In this document: positions 1-7,298 of the stretch, piece after piece
Layout: every line of letters starts with the position of its first letter
Position numbering within the stretch: position 1 is the stretch's first letter
Origin: Clostridiales bacterium
Lineage (GTDB): Bacteria; Bacillota; Clostridia; Lachnospirales; Lachnospiraceae
Assembly: GCA_029010495.1 (NCBI GenBank)
Contig: JAQXKO010000025.1
Location: forward strand, 62,001 to 126,000
Direction of reading: 5' to 3'
Length of the DNA: 64,000 nt
Program-made: the position numbers and the translations under genes
The notes under the pieces: generated by a model
Database searches by the model: none
What the model saw: the letters and a program-made list of their open reading frames with translations, nothing else
What the model was told of the DNA's origin: nothing

Positions 1-225
1 TTTGCGGAAACAATAAAGAGACGTACGGCCTTACCTGTAATATTGTGGGACGAACGTCTTACAACTGTGTCTGCTCATAATTATCTTAATGAGGCCGGAC
101 TTGATTATCAGGAAAAAAATAAGGTTGTAGATACTGTTGCAGCAGGCATTATTTTACAATCGTATCTTGATTATCTTGCAAATCATCCGGATGACAAAGC
201 AAACCTTGAAAAGAATCTTGACTGA
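1..225 (+). CDS. ruvX: RuvX/YqgF-type Holliday junction resolvase, 3' part
   Basis: The frame is open from base 1 and gives the last 74 residues of the protein; the start lies before the window, so the TTG at 43 is internal. The segment has the family block DERLTT followed by a helix and the terminal VDTVAA..IL.SYL motif, whose Asp completes the RNase H-like acidic site. The enzyme is a putative Holliday junction resolvase or 16S pre-rRNA processing nuclease in the cytoplasm. It is followed 21 bases later by a DUF1292 gene, the same pairing as yrrK-yrzB in Bacillus subtilis, which supports the call. Only the C-terminal half can be judged. Confidence 0.9.
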   Translation, partial: FAETIKRRTALPVILWDERLTTVSAHNYLNEAGLDYQEKNKVVDTVAAGIILQSYLDYLANHPDDKANLEKNLD

Positions 226-246
226 AAGATGAAATGAGGGATTATT

Positions 247-507
247 ATGGAAGAAAATATTATTTTTACTACCGAAGACGGTGAAAAAATAGGTTTTAAA
301 TTAGTTGAAGAATTTAAACTTAACGGAGCATCATATCTGCTTGTCGAAGATACAAAAGCAAGTGAAGACGAAGATAATGCATATATTTTAAAAGTCGTCA
401 AGAATGATAATGATGAAATGATATATGAAATGGTATATGATGATAACGAGCTTAGTATTATATCTGATTATTTAAATGACATTCTTGACGACATTTACAT
501 AGAATAA
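247..507 (+). CDS. DUF1292 family small acidic protein (YrzB-like)
   Basis: A protein of 86 residues, very acidic, with the pattern I.F.TEDGEKIGFKLVEEF..NG..YLLVE and a later LKVV.....E.....DD.E, typical of DUF1292/YrzB proteins. The function of this family is unknown. The start ATG follows GAGGGATTATT, a usable Shine-Dalgarno at normal spacing. It sits between ruvX and the RNase J gene and is probably co-transcribed with both. No signal peptide or membrane segment is visible, so it should be cytoplasmic. Confidence 0.85.
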   Translation: MEENIIFTTEDGEKIGFKLVEEFKLNGASYLLVEDTKASEDEDNAYILKVVKNDNDEMIYEMVYDDNELSIISDYLNDILDDIYIE

Positions 508-527
508 ATGAAATGGAGTTATTTGAA

Positions 528-2177
528 ATGGGACAGAGTTTGAAAATCATTCCGCTTGGGGGATTGGAGCAGATCGGAATGAATATTACAGCATTCGAAT
601 ACGGTGATTCAATCGTAGTCGTTGACTGTGGATTGGCTTTTCCTGATGATGATATGTTGGGAATTGACCTTGTAATACCGAATATTACTTACCTTAAGGA
701 TAATATTAACAAGGTAAAGGGTTTTTTTATAACACATGGTCATGAAGACCATATAGGCGCTCTGCCTTATATTTTAAGGGAAATTGATGTGCCTGTATAT
801 GGTACAAAGCTTACAAACGGAATTATCAGGAATAAACTTGTTGAGTTTCAGCTTAGTGAAACAACGAGGCTTTTCGATGTTTCCTTCGGTGATGTTATTG
901 ATGCAGGAGAATTGAAGGTTGAATTTATAAAAACCAACCACAGTATATCCGATGCGGCCGCACTTGCAATTACATCACCTGCAGGTGTTGTGATTCATAC
1001 AGGTGATTTTAAGGTTGATTTTACTCCTGTATATGGTGATGCAATTGACCTTCAGCGCTTTGGCGAGCTTGGACGTAAAGGCGTGCTCGCACTGTTAAGT
1101 GACAGTACAAATGCATTAAAGCCGGGCATGACGATGTCCGAAAAGACGGTCGGTCATACATTTGATACTATTTTTCATGAGGCTGCCGACAGCAGAATTA
1201 TTATTGCCACCTTTGCATCAAATGTTGACAGAGTCCAGCAGATAATTAATTCCGCAGCAAAATTTGACAGAAAGGTGGCAATAGAAGGACGCAGTATGGT
1301 AAGCTATATCTCCACTGCGGCATCACTTGGATATTTATCCCTTCCCGACAATATTCTTATTACTGCTGAAGAAATGCATCTGTATCCAAACAGCCGTCTT
1401 GTAATTATTACAACAGGCTCTCAGGGAGAATCAATGGCTGCATTATCAAGAATTGCAGCAAATCTTCATAAAAAGGTATCTATTGTTCCGGGAGATACGG
1501 TTATATTCAGCTCTACACCTATTCCCGGAAATGAAAAGAATGTATCAAGGGTTATTAATGAGCTTTCAATGCAGGGCGCCAAGGTTATTTTCCAGGATAC
1601 TCATGTGTCGGGACATGCCTGTCAGGACGAATTAAAAATCATATATTCACTCCTTAAACCAAAGTATGCAATACCGGTTCACGGAGAATTCAGACAACGA
1701 AGCGCCAATCGCGAGCTTGCAATCAGTCTGGGAATGAAAAAGGAAAACGTTCTTCTTCTTAAATCAGGAGATGTATTAAGCATCAGTGAAGATGAAGCCG
1801 TAGTAACTGAACGTGTTCCGGCAGGGCCTGTATTTGTAGATGGTCTGGGTGTGGGTGATGTTGGTAATGTTGTTATAAGGGACAGACAATATCTTTCGGA
1901 AAACGGTCTGGTAATAGTATCTCTTGCCGTGTATTATGATGACGGTGAAATTGTGGCGGGACCTGATATTATTACAAAGGGCTTCGTATACCAGAAGGAA
2001 GCAGAGCAGATACTTTTGGAAGCAAAGAATGTTGCTTATGATTCATATTATCTGTGCTGTGAACGCGGATATGATTTTAACAAAACAAAAAACGTAATAA
2101 AGGATAATCTTGCGGACTTCTTCCGTAAACAGATTGGAAGAAAGCCGATGATAATTCCTATAATTCAGAAAGTATAG
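528..2177 (+). CDS. rnjA: Ribonuclease J
   Basis: A metallo-beta-lactamase/beta-CASP ribonuclease of 549 residues, the usual family length (about 555). The Zn-binding motif HGHEDHIG lies near residues 70-77, a second metal region reads VIHTGDFK, and the beta-CASP and C-terminal region contains VSGHA and PVHGE. RNase J carries 5'-3' exonuclease and endonuclease activity in bulk mRNA turnover and rRNA maturation. The ORF track starts at 513, but GGAG at 515-518 lies 9 bases before the ATG at 528, and the protein then begins MGQSLKIIPLGG, so 528 is preferred. It follows the DUF1292 gene closely and is likely in that operon. Whether it is the RnjA or RnjB paralogue cannot be told here. Confidence 0.95.
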   Translation: MGQSLKIIPLGGLEQIGMNITAFEYGDSIVVVDCGLAFPDDDMLGIDLVIPNITYLKDNINKVKGFFITHGHEDHIGALPYILREIDVPVYGTKLTNGIIRNKLVEFQLSETTRLFDVSFGDVIDAGELKVEFIKTNHSISDAAALAITSPAGVVIHTGDFKVDFTPVYGDAIDLQRFGELGRKGVLALLSDSTNALKPGMTMSEKTVGHTFDTIFHEAADSRIIIATFASNVDRVQQIINSAAKFDRKVAIEGRSMVSYISTAASLGYLSLPDNILITAEEMHLYPNSRLVIITTGSQGESMAALSRIAANLHKKVSIVPGDTVIFSSTPIPGNEKNVSRVINELSMQGAKVIFQDTHVSGHACQDELKIIYSLLKPKYAIPVHGEFRQRSANRELAISLGMKKENVLLLKSGDVLSISEDEAVVTERVPAGPVFVDGLGVGDVGNVVIRDRQYLSENGLVIVSLAVYYDDGEIVAGPDIITKGFVYQKEAEQILLEAKNVAYDSYYLCCERGYDFNKTKNVIKDNLADFFRKQIGRKPMIIPIIQKV

Positions 2178-2248
2178 ACTCTGATAATATCCGGACAATT
2201 TATAATTAAAATTATTTTCTTAATCTTTTAAAAAGGAGAGAAATCATA

Positions 2249-2914
2249 GTGGTTATCAGCGAGAACCTTAGTGGTTATATAAAAGCATTTGTTCCTGACT
2301 TATCTGATAAGCTTGAACAGATTGAAATATTCGGACACGACAACAGGGTACCAATCATTAAAAAGGATGCTCAGTCCGTATTATCATTTGCATTGAATAT
2401 ATCTAATCCTAAAAAAGTTCTTGAGGTTGGTACCGCTATTGGTTTTTCTTCTCTTTTAATGTGTGAGATATGTAATACAATTGAGAATATTGATACTCTG
2501 GAGAAAGATGAAAACAGAATTATTATCGCCAGGGAAAATATTGAAAAATGCGGAAGAACAGATACGATAAAAGTATACGAGGGTGATGCTGATGTGTTGT
2601 TAAAACAATTTGCACAGCAGGGCAGGAGGTACGATTTTGTGTTTTTGGATGCTGCCAAGGCTCAATATTTGGAATATTTAAAAAGTATTAATAAATTAAT
2701 TAAACCCGGCGGAATTCTTCTTACGGATAACGTTCTTCAGGAGGGAAGCGTATGTGCTTCCAAATTTTCAGTTACAAGAAGAGACAGAACGATACATATA
2801 CGTATGCGTGAATATATAGATTATATTATGAAACGTGAAATGTACTCCTCTGTAATTATACCGGTTGGTGACGGTATGATATTAAGTGTACGAAAAGGAA
2901 ATAATAATGAATAA
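2249..2914 (+). CDS. trmR: SAM-dependent O-methyltransferase, TrmR/YrrM family
   Basis: A class I methyltransferase of 221 residues, of the catechol-OMT-like family 3. The SAM motif is VLEVGTAIGFSS (near residues 50-62), followed by the acidic IDTLEKDE, then the metal/substrate segment FVFLDAAK and LLTDNVL. B. subtilis TrmR methylates 5-hydroxyuridine at the tRNA wobble base to 5-methoxyuridine. The next gene encodes a TrhP-type U32 protein, which makes the hydroxyuridine, so the two would act in sequence; this supports the specific assignment over a generic O-methyltransferase. The start is GTG behind AAAGGAGAG. The 3' end overlaps the next gene by 8 bases, indicating translational coupling. 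Confidence 0.88.
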   Translation: MVISENLSGYIKAFVPDLSDKLEQIEIFGHDNRVPIIKKDAQSVLSFALNISNPKKVLEVGTAIGFSSLLMCEICNTIENIDTLEKDENRIIIARENIEKCGRTDTIKVYEGDADVLLKQFAQQGRRYDFVFLDAAKAQYLEYLKSINKLIKPGGILLTDNVLQEGSVCASKFSVTRRDRTIHIRMREYIDYIMKREMYSSVIIPVGDGMILSVRKGNNNE

Positions 2915-4142
2915 AAAACCTGAGTTATTAATCCCGGCCGGCAGCCTTGAAGTATTAAAGGTTGCAATAGATTATGGCGCTGATGCAGTATATATCGGCG
3001 GAGAAATGTTTTCTCTTCGCGCCAAGGCCAAAAATTTTTCTGCAGAGGATATGGCCTGTGGAATTGAATATGCACACAGCTTTGGTAAAAAGGTGTACGT
3101 AACAGCTAATATTACGGCTCATAATGAAGATATTGAAAGTATATATGACTATTTTAATGAATTAAATGAGCTTGGACCTGATGCGGTTATTGTATCGGAT
3201 CCCGGTGTATTTATGATTGCAAAGGAGATTCTTGATTCTTCGATTGATATTCATATCAGTACACAGGCCAATAATGTCAATTATCTTACTTACAAATTCT
3301 GGTTCAATCAGGGTGCATCAAGAGTAGTAAGCGGACGTGAACTTTCATTAAAGGAAATAAGGGAGCTTAGGGATAATATCCCCGATGAGCTTGAAATTGA
3401 AACCTTTATCCATGGAGCAATGTGTATTTCTTACTCGGGAAGATGTCTGCTCAGTAATTTTATGACCGGAAGAGACGCCAACAAAGGTGCATGTACTCAT
3501 CCGTGCAGATGGAAATATGCGGTTGTAGAAGAAAACAGACCGGGAGAATATTTCCCTGTTTTTGAAAATGAACGCGGAACATACGTATTTAATTCAAAAG
3601 ATCTTTGTATGATTGAGTATATACCGGAGCTTGTTGATGCAGGTATTGACAGCTTCAAAATTGAAGGTCGTATGAAAACAGCACTTTACGTTGCATGTGT
3701 TACAAGAACATACCGTAAAGCGATTGATGATTATTTTATTTCAAAAGATATATATGAATCAAATATGGAATGGTACAGGGAAGAAATAAGCAAATGTACC
3801 TACAGAAATTTTACAACCGGCTTTTTCTTTGGTAAACCGGGTCCTGATTCACTTGTTTACGATAATAATGTGTATCAGCGTAATTACACATATCTCGGAA
3901 TAATTGAAGAGGTATTTGAAGACGGTTCATTTCTTATAACGCAGAGAAATAAATTCTGTGTTGGTGATGTGATAGAGGTTATGACACCTGATTTTGAAAA
4001 TATTCAGGTAACTGTTAAGGAAATGTATAATGATGAAAACATGCCAGTTGATTCATGTCCTCATCCTCTTATGAAGATTAGAATTGTAGGAGACAAAATT
4101 GTCAATAAAGGTAATTTAATCAGAATAAAAGATGTGGAATAG
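2907..4142 (+). CDS. trhP: U32 family protein, tRNA uridine hydroxylation (TrhP-like)
   Basis: A protein of 411 residues starting MNKKPELLIPAGSLE, the usual N-terminus of U32 'collagenase-like' proteins. The U32 signature region ETFIHGAMCISYSGRC is present, with further cysteines (KGACTHPCR) that could hold an Fe-S cluster. TrhP proteins hydroxylate wobble uridine 34 of tRNA using prephenate; older annotation calls them peptidase U32. The ORF track begins at a GTG at 2886, but AAAAGGA sits just before the ATG at 2907, so that start is used. It is coupled to trmR, as yrrM-yrrN-yrrO are in Bacillus, though only one U32 gene is seen here. Confidence 0.88.
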   Translation: MNKKPELLIPAGSLEVLKVAIDYGADAVYIGGEMFSLRAKAKNFSAEDMACGIEYAHSFGKKVYVTANITAHNEDIESIYDYFNELNELGPDAVIVSDPGVFMIAKEILDSSIDIHISTQANNVNYLTYKFWFNQGASRVVSGRELSLKEIRELRDNIPDELEIETFIHGAMCISYSGRCLLSNFMTGRDANKGACTHPCRWKYAVVEENRPGEYFPVFENERGTYVFNSKDLCMIEYIPELVDAGIDSFKIEGRMKTALYVACVTRTYRKAIDDYFISKDIYESNMEWYREEISKCTYRNFTTGFFFGKPGPDSLVYDNNVYQRNYTYLGIIEEVFEDGSFLITQRNKFCVGDVIEVMTPDFENIQVTVKEMYNDENMPVDSCPHPLMKIRIVGDKIVNKGNLIRIKDVE

Positions 4143-4171
4143 CACTTTTTGATTATATTTTGCATATAGTG
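4143..4171 (+). promoter_or_regulatory. Possible SigK/SigE-type promoter of the sigma factor gene
   Basis: CACT at 4143-4146 and CATATAGTG at 4163-4171 are exactly 16 bases apart, fitting the SigK consensus mACm-16-CATAnnnTA except for the last base. It starts right after the trhP stop codon. No good sigma-A promoter was seen in the 52-base gap. A start point about 7 bases downstream would leave a leader under 20 bases with no clear ribosome binding site. Confidence 0.4.
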
Positions 4172-4194
4172 ACAAAAACGACTTGGTTTTTATA

Positions 4195-4818
4195 ATGAAT
4201 ACATTTCCAAAGCCCTATACGCAAGCTGAGGAAAAAGAGGCATTTTTAAAGATGAAACAGGGAGATGTCTCGGCCAGGGAGGGACTGATTCTTCACAATT
4301 TGAGATTGGTAACTCATGTAATTAAGCACTATAATATATCGGAAGCCGATACTGCAGAATATATTTCTATTGGAACCATAGGACTGATAAAGGCAATTGA
4401 TTCTTTTGATGATTCGCAGGGTACGAGACTTGCAACATATGCATCACGATGTATCAACAATGAAATACTGATGCATCTGCGTGTGTCAAAGAAGCTAAAC
4501 AGGGAAATGTCATATAATGAAACCGTAGGAACGGATAAGGAGGGCAATGAGATACATCTTTTTGATGTACTTGAATCTACAGAGCCCATACCGCAGGAAA
4601 AATATATTCACAGCTGGGAGCTGGGAAAGATTTCCGAAGCAGTCGAAAAATGTCTTACTTCACGCGAGAAAGTCATTATCCGCTTAAGATACGGTTTTGA
4701 AAATAAAGCACCCTTAACTCAAAAAGAGATTGCTTCTATGTTTAAAATCAGTCGAAGTTATGTCAGCAGAATTGAAAAAAAGGCTTTGGAAAAAATTCGA
4801 AAATATTGTGATATGTAA
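4195..4818 (+). CDS. sigK: RNA polymerase sigma factor, SigK type, without pro-sequence
   Basis: A sigma-70 family protein of 207 residues. Region 2 has HNLRLVTHVIKHY, YISIGTIGLIKAIDSF and LATYASRCINNEILMHLR; region 4 has a helix-turn-helix ending ISRSYVSRIEKKALEKI. These phrases, including DKEGNEI, match sporulation SigK more closely than SigE, SigG or SigF. The N-terminus NTFPKPYTQAEEKE aligns with the mature start of Bacillus SigK. Upstream in frame there are only four more codons to a TTG at 4183, then no start before a stop at 4150, so no membrane pro-sequence can be encoded. The gene is intact, with no skin-type element. An ATG at 4195 or TTG at 4183 are both possible; neither has a clear Shine-Dalgarno. 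Confidence 0.85.
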   Translation: MNTFPKPYTQAEEKEAFLKMKQGDVSAREGLILHNLRLVTHVIKHYNISEADTAEYISIGTIGLIKAIDSFDDSQGTRLATYASRCINNEILMHLRVSKKLNREMSYNETVGTDKEGNEIHLFDVLESTEPIPQEKYIHSWELGKISEAVEKCLTSREKVIIRLRYGFENKAPLTQKEIASMFKISRSYVSRIEKKALEKIRKYCDM

Positions 4819-4839
4819 ATATGTTTACACGGAGGAAGT

Positions 4840-5634
4840 ATGGGTAAGAAAAACTTTATTATTATTTTGGTAATAGTAATTGCTGTAATATCGGTTGCGG
4901 CAGGTATTTTTTTACATGACAGACAGCAGAATAAATTAAATAATAACGGCAATGATTCGTTTTATCAGCCGCTCGTTACGGAGTCAGGTGATGTAACGCC
5001 CGAGCTGACACCTGAAGCCGTAATAACTCAGAATGTTACACCGAATGAACCAACAATTAAGGATTTGCAGGCAGATAGCCTGGGACTTTACCCGGTATTC
5101 AGCGGAAAACCCGAAAAAATTTGGGATGATTATGAAAGCATTCCTATTGATATAGTTGCATTGGGCAAGGAAAAAGAAAAGGCTTCATATAAGGTTATCT
5201 GGTCAAAGACTCATCTATATATTCAGGTTACAGTATATGATTCCACCCCTGATGTAAGCGGTAAAAAATATGATGTCCAGGACAGCGTAGAGGTTTTTCT
5301 TAATGAGGATGGGAAAAAGCATGAAACACTTGTAGTAGGAGATTCACATTATATTGTTAACAGAGAAAACAAGCAGAGTACCGGCTTCGGGGCAGCTGAT
5401 AAATTTGAATCCGTTACGTATGAGATTGTTGAAAATGATAAGTCAATCGGATATGTTGTTGAGATGGCTATACCGTTTCAGACGACAAGACCTAATAAAA
5501 ACGATGAAATGGGCTTTGATATTCAGATCAATAATGCTGTTAAAGGCGGTCTTGTCAGTATCAGGAAATGGGCAAGTAATTATATTTATACTTACCAGAA
5601 TTTCAAGGCTGTAGGCACATTGATTTATAAATGA
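4840..5634 (+). CDS. Membrane-anchored protein with CBM9-like domain
   Basis: A protein of 264 residues. Residues 5-25 form one hydrophobic segment (FIIILVIVIAVISVAAGIF) without an obvious cleavage site, suggesting an N-terminal anchor with the rest outside. A Thr/Pro/Glu-rich linker spans about residues 45-75. From about 85 to the end it resembles family 9 carbohydrate-binding modules or cytochrome-like sugar-binding domains, with IWDDYESI, LYIQVTVYD, QDSVEVFLNEDG and AIPF. Such modules bind ends of xylan or cellulose chains. It follows sigK after a GGAGG site and precedes a paralogue by 19 bases; the pair looks like a tandem duplication. No enzyme domain is seen. Confidence 0.75.
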   Translation: MGKKNFIIILVIVIAVISVAAGIFLHDRQQNKLNNNGNDSFYQPLVTESGDVTPELTPEAVITQNVTPNEPTIKDLQADSLGLYPVFSGKPEKIWDDYESIPIDIVALGKEKEKASYKVIWSKTHLYIQVTVYDSTPDVSGKKYDVQDSVEVFLNEDGKKHETLVVGDSHYIVNRENKQSTGFGAADKFESVTYEIVENDKSIGYVVEMAIPFQTTRPNKNDEMGFDIQINNAVKGGLVSIRKWASNYIYTYQNFKAVGTLIYK

Positions 5635-5653
5635 TTATTTCGGGAGAATTACA

Positions 5654-6619
5654 ATGAAGAAAATAGTTACTTTGTATACATGTTTAATTATCAGCCTTGT
5701 ATTTATATTTAGTGCAGTGACATATGTAAAGGCAGTGGAAGATGAAACTGAAGAACCATCAGTATCCGTTACTCCTACGGTAAGTGAAGAACCGACACCA
5801 ACAGTAACTGAGGCTCCTTCGGTAATCCCTTCACCGTCCGCGGAAGTAACGCCAAGTGCTGAACCGTCTGAGAAACCGACCCTGACACCGACTCCCCAGG
5901 TCACAGAAACTCCAACACCGATTGCAACAGCTACACCTAAGCCTGAGGAAAATATAAGCCCTACTGCAACCGTTAGTCCTACCGGTACACCGTACGCAAC
6001 CGTTATTCCTCCGCAGACAGACAAGAAACCGCAGGGACCTAAGAAGGCATCAGATAAAAAAGTTGAAATCAGGTCTCCAAAGGTTATTAAGATTGACGGT
6101 ATATATGAAAATGTATGGGACAATATTGAAACCGTAAATATTGAAAATGTTTCATGGGGTAAATCAGGTGCATCCGGTGGCTTCAAAACTTACTGGGATA
6201 AAGAAAAAATATATATTCTCGTTGATGTGAAAGATAATACTCCGGATTGTTCATCAGAAATGTTTTCAAGACAGGATTGTGTTGAAATCTTTATTAATGA
6301 AAATAACGAAAAACCTGAAGAATACGGTAAGGGTGACGTTCATGTTAAAATAAACAGAGAAGGCAGTGTTGAATATGGCCATAATGCAAATGAGGAAATA
6401 ATCAGCTATGGTGTAATAAAAAAAGACGGCGGTTATATGATTGAGGCTTCCGTAAGATTTACTGCAATAAAGCCTACTTTTGGAACAAAAATCGGTTTTG
6501 ATGTCAGAATTAATGATTCTCAGGGAAATGAGGACAGAGATTATATGATTCAATGGAGTGATACATCCATGATGACATTTAATAATCTTACAAAAATCGG
6601 AACAATTACTTTGAAATAA
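5654..6619 (+). CDS. Secreted protein with Pro/Thr linker and CBM9-like domain
   Basis: A protein of 321 residues. Residues 1-28 look like a cleavable signal peptide ending TYVKA, followed by a long Pro/Thr/Ser/Glu linker (about 33-130) of irregular TPT repeats. The C-terminal domain (about 140-321) has VWDNIETV, IYILVDVKDNTPDCSS, RQDCVEIFINENNE and GFDVRINDSQ, the same family 9-like fold as the preceding gene. It probably binds plant polysaccharide at or outside the cell surface; no wall-anchor motif is seen and no catalytic domain is present. The gene ends 4 bases before a strong bidirectional hairpin. The large antisense ORF over the linker is a composition artefact. Confidence 0.77.
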   Translation: MKKIVTLYTCLIISLVFIFSAVTYVKAVEDETEEPSVSVTPTVSEEPTPTVTEAPSVIPSPSAEVTPSAEPSEKPTLTPTPQVTETPTPIATATPKPEENISPTATVSPTGTPYATVIPPQTDKKPQGPKKASDKKVEIRSPKVIKIDGIYENVWDNIETVNIENVSWGKSGASGGFKTYWDKEKIYILVDVKDNTPDCSSEMFSRQDCVEIFINENNEKPEEYGKGDVHVKINREGSVEYGHNANEEIISYGVIKKDGGYMIEASVRFTAIKPTFGTKIGFDVRINDSQGNEDRDYMIQWSDTSMMTFNNLTKIGTITLK

Positions 6620-6623
6620 AAAT

Positions 6624-6650
6624 AAGGTGCAGATATTAATCTGCACCTTT
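6624..6650. terminator. Bidirectional intrinsic terminator
   Basis: An 11-bp perfect stem AAGGTGCAGAT / ATCTGCACCTT with a 4-base loop lies between two convergent units. On the - strand it is followed by TATTTTTATT, a good U-tract for the tRNA gene; on the + strand the tail is only TTTA, so termination of the CBM9 operon may be weaker. Confidence 0.85.
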
Positions 6651-6651
6651 A

Positions 6652-6734
6652 TGCGGATGGCGGGACTTGAACCCGCACGAAGTCGCCTCCGGCAGATTTT
6701 GAGTCTGCTGCGTCTGCCATTCCGCCACATCCGC
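6652..6734 (-). tRNA. tRNA-Leu (anticodon CAA)
   Basis: On the reverse strand the sequence folds as a class II tRNA: acceptor GCGGATG/CATCCGC, anticodon stem GCAGA/TCTGC with loop CTCAAAA giving anticodon CAA, a roughly 15-base variable arm, and a T arm GCGGG-TTCAAGT-CCCGC. The discriminator base is A and no CCA is encoded. It reads UUG leucine codons. It has its own promoter and terminator and is one of only two - strand genes in the window. Confidence 0.95.
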
Positions 6735-6743
6735 ATCAGGATA

Positions 6744-6772
6744 ATTTTATCACAAATAATTTAAAAAAGCAA
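6744..6772 (-). promoter_or_regulatory. Sigma-A promoter of tRNA-Leu
   Basis: On the - strand TTGCTT and TAAAAT are 17 bases apart, with an extended -10 TGA just before TAAAAT. It ends about 10 bases before the tRNA 5' end. Confidence 0.75.
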
Positions 6773-6799
6773 TACCTTATAGATAATTTTGGAGGAAGT

Positions 6800-7282
6800 A
6801 TGGATCATAAAATATGTGAATCATTAATTGATGATTATATTGAAGATCGTCTCACCGGCAGAGAGCTTGATGATTTTATTAAACATATTGAAAGCTGCCC
6901 TGCCTGCTATGAGGAATTATCAATTAATTATTCGTTGGTAAATGCATTAAAACAAATAGATCAGGGCAAGGATTTTTCTGAGGATTTTGAAATAGAGCTC
7001 GATGAAAAAATTAATAGATATAAACAGAAGAAAAAAAACATGACATCAATTCTTGTGTTTTCCGCAGTCTTTATATTTCTTGTATCATTTTCTTTTGCAT
7101 TTGTGTTTTCTCTTTTTACCATGTCGGATAATATTAAATATAGCAGCAATAAGAATGATAATATTATCAGCTTTAACATAAAATCGCCAGAAAGAGAATT
7201 TGACCCTGTTAAAATCAATATTGATAAATATAACAAGGATGTAATCAACTATCTTCACGATATAAACAGCGATAATAAATAA
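6800..7282 (+). CDS. Zinc-finger (zf-HC2-like) single-pass membrane protein, anti-sigma-like
   Basis: A protein of 160 residues. The N-terminal 45 residues carry an anti-sigma zinc-binding pattern: CESLIDDYIEDRLTG...FIKHIESCPACYEEL, with the HxxxCxxC core. A basic stretch (KQKKKN) and a strong membrane segment (about residues 83-108) follow, then a short polar outer tail rich in Asn/Lys/Asp. This layout is that of membrane anti-sigma factors, but no ECF sigma gene lies beside it; polA follows at once. Its partner, if any, is unknown. The start ATG follows GGAGGAAGT. The hydrophobic segment and zinc motif are clear; the regulatory role is inference. Confidence 0.75.
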   Translation: MDHKICESLIDDYIEDRLTGRELDDFIKHIESCPACYEELSINYSLVNALKQIDQGKDFSEDFEIELDEKINRYKQKKKNMTSILVFSAVFIFLVSFSFAFVFSLFTMSDNIKYSSNKNDNIISFNIKSPEREFDPVKINIDKYNKDVINYLHDINSDNK

Positions 7283-7298
7283 TATGGAAAGAGGCATT

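Noticed and set aside
4153-4194. Hydrophobic pro-sequence for SigK
   Set aside because: An in-frame stop at 4150 and only about 14 mixed-polarity codons, with no start codon except TTG at 4183.
5635-6186. 183-residue minus-strand ORF over the CBM9 gene
   Set aside because: Its Val/Gly/Ser-rich sequence mirrors the Pro/Thr linker codons of the sense gene; no ribosome binding site or known motif.
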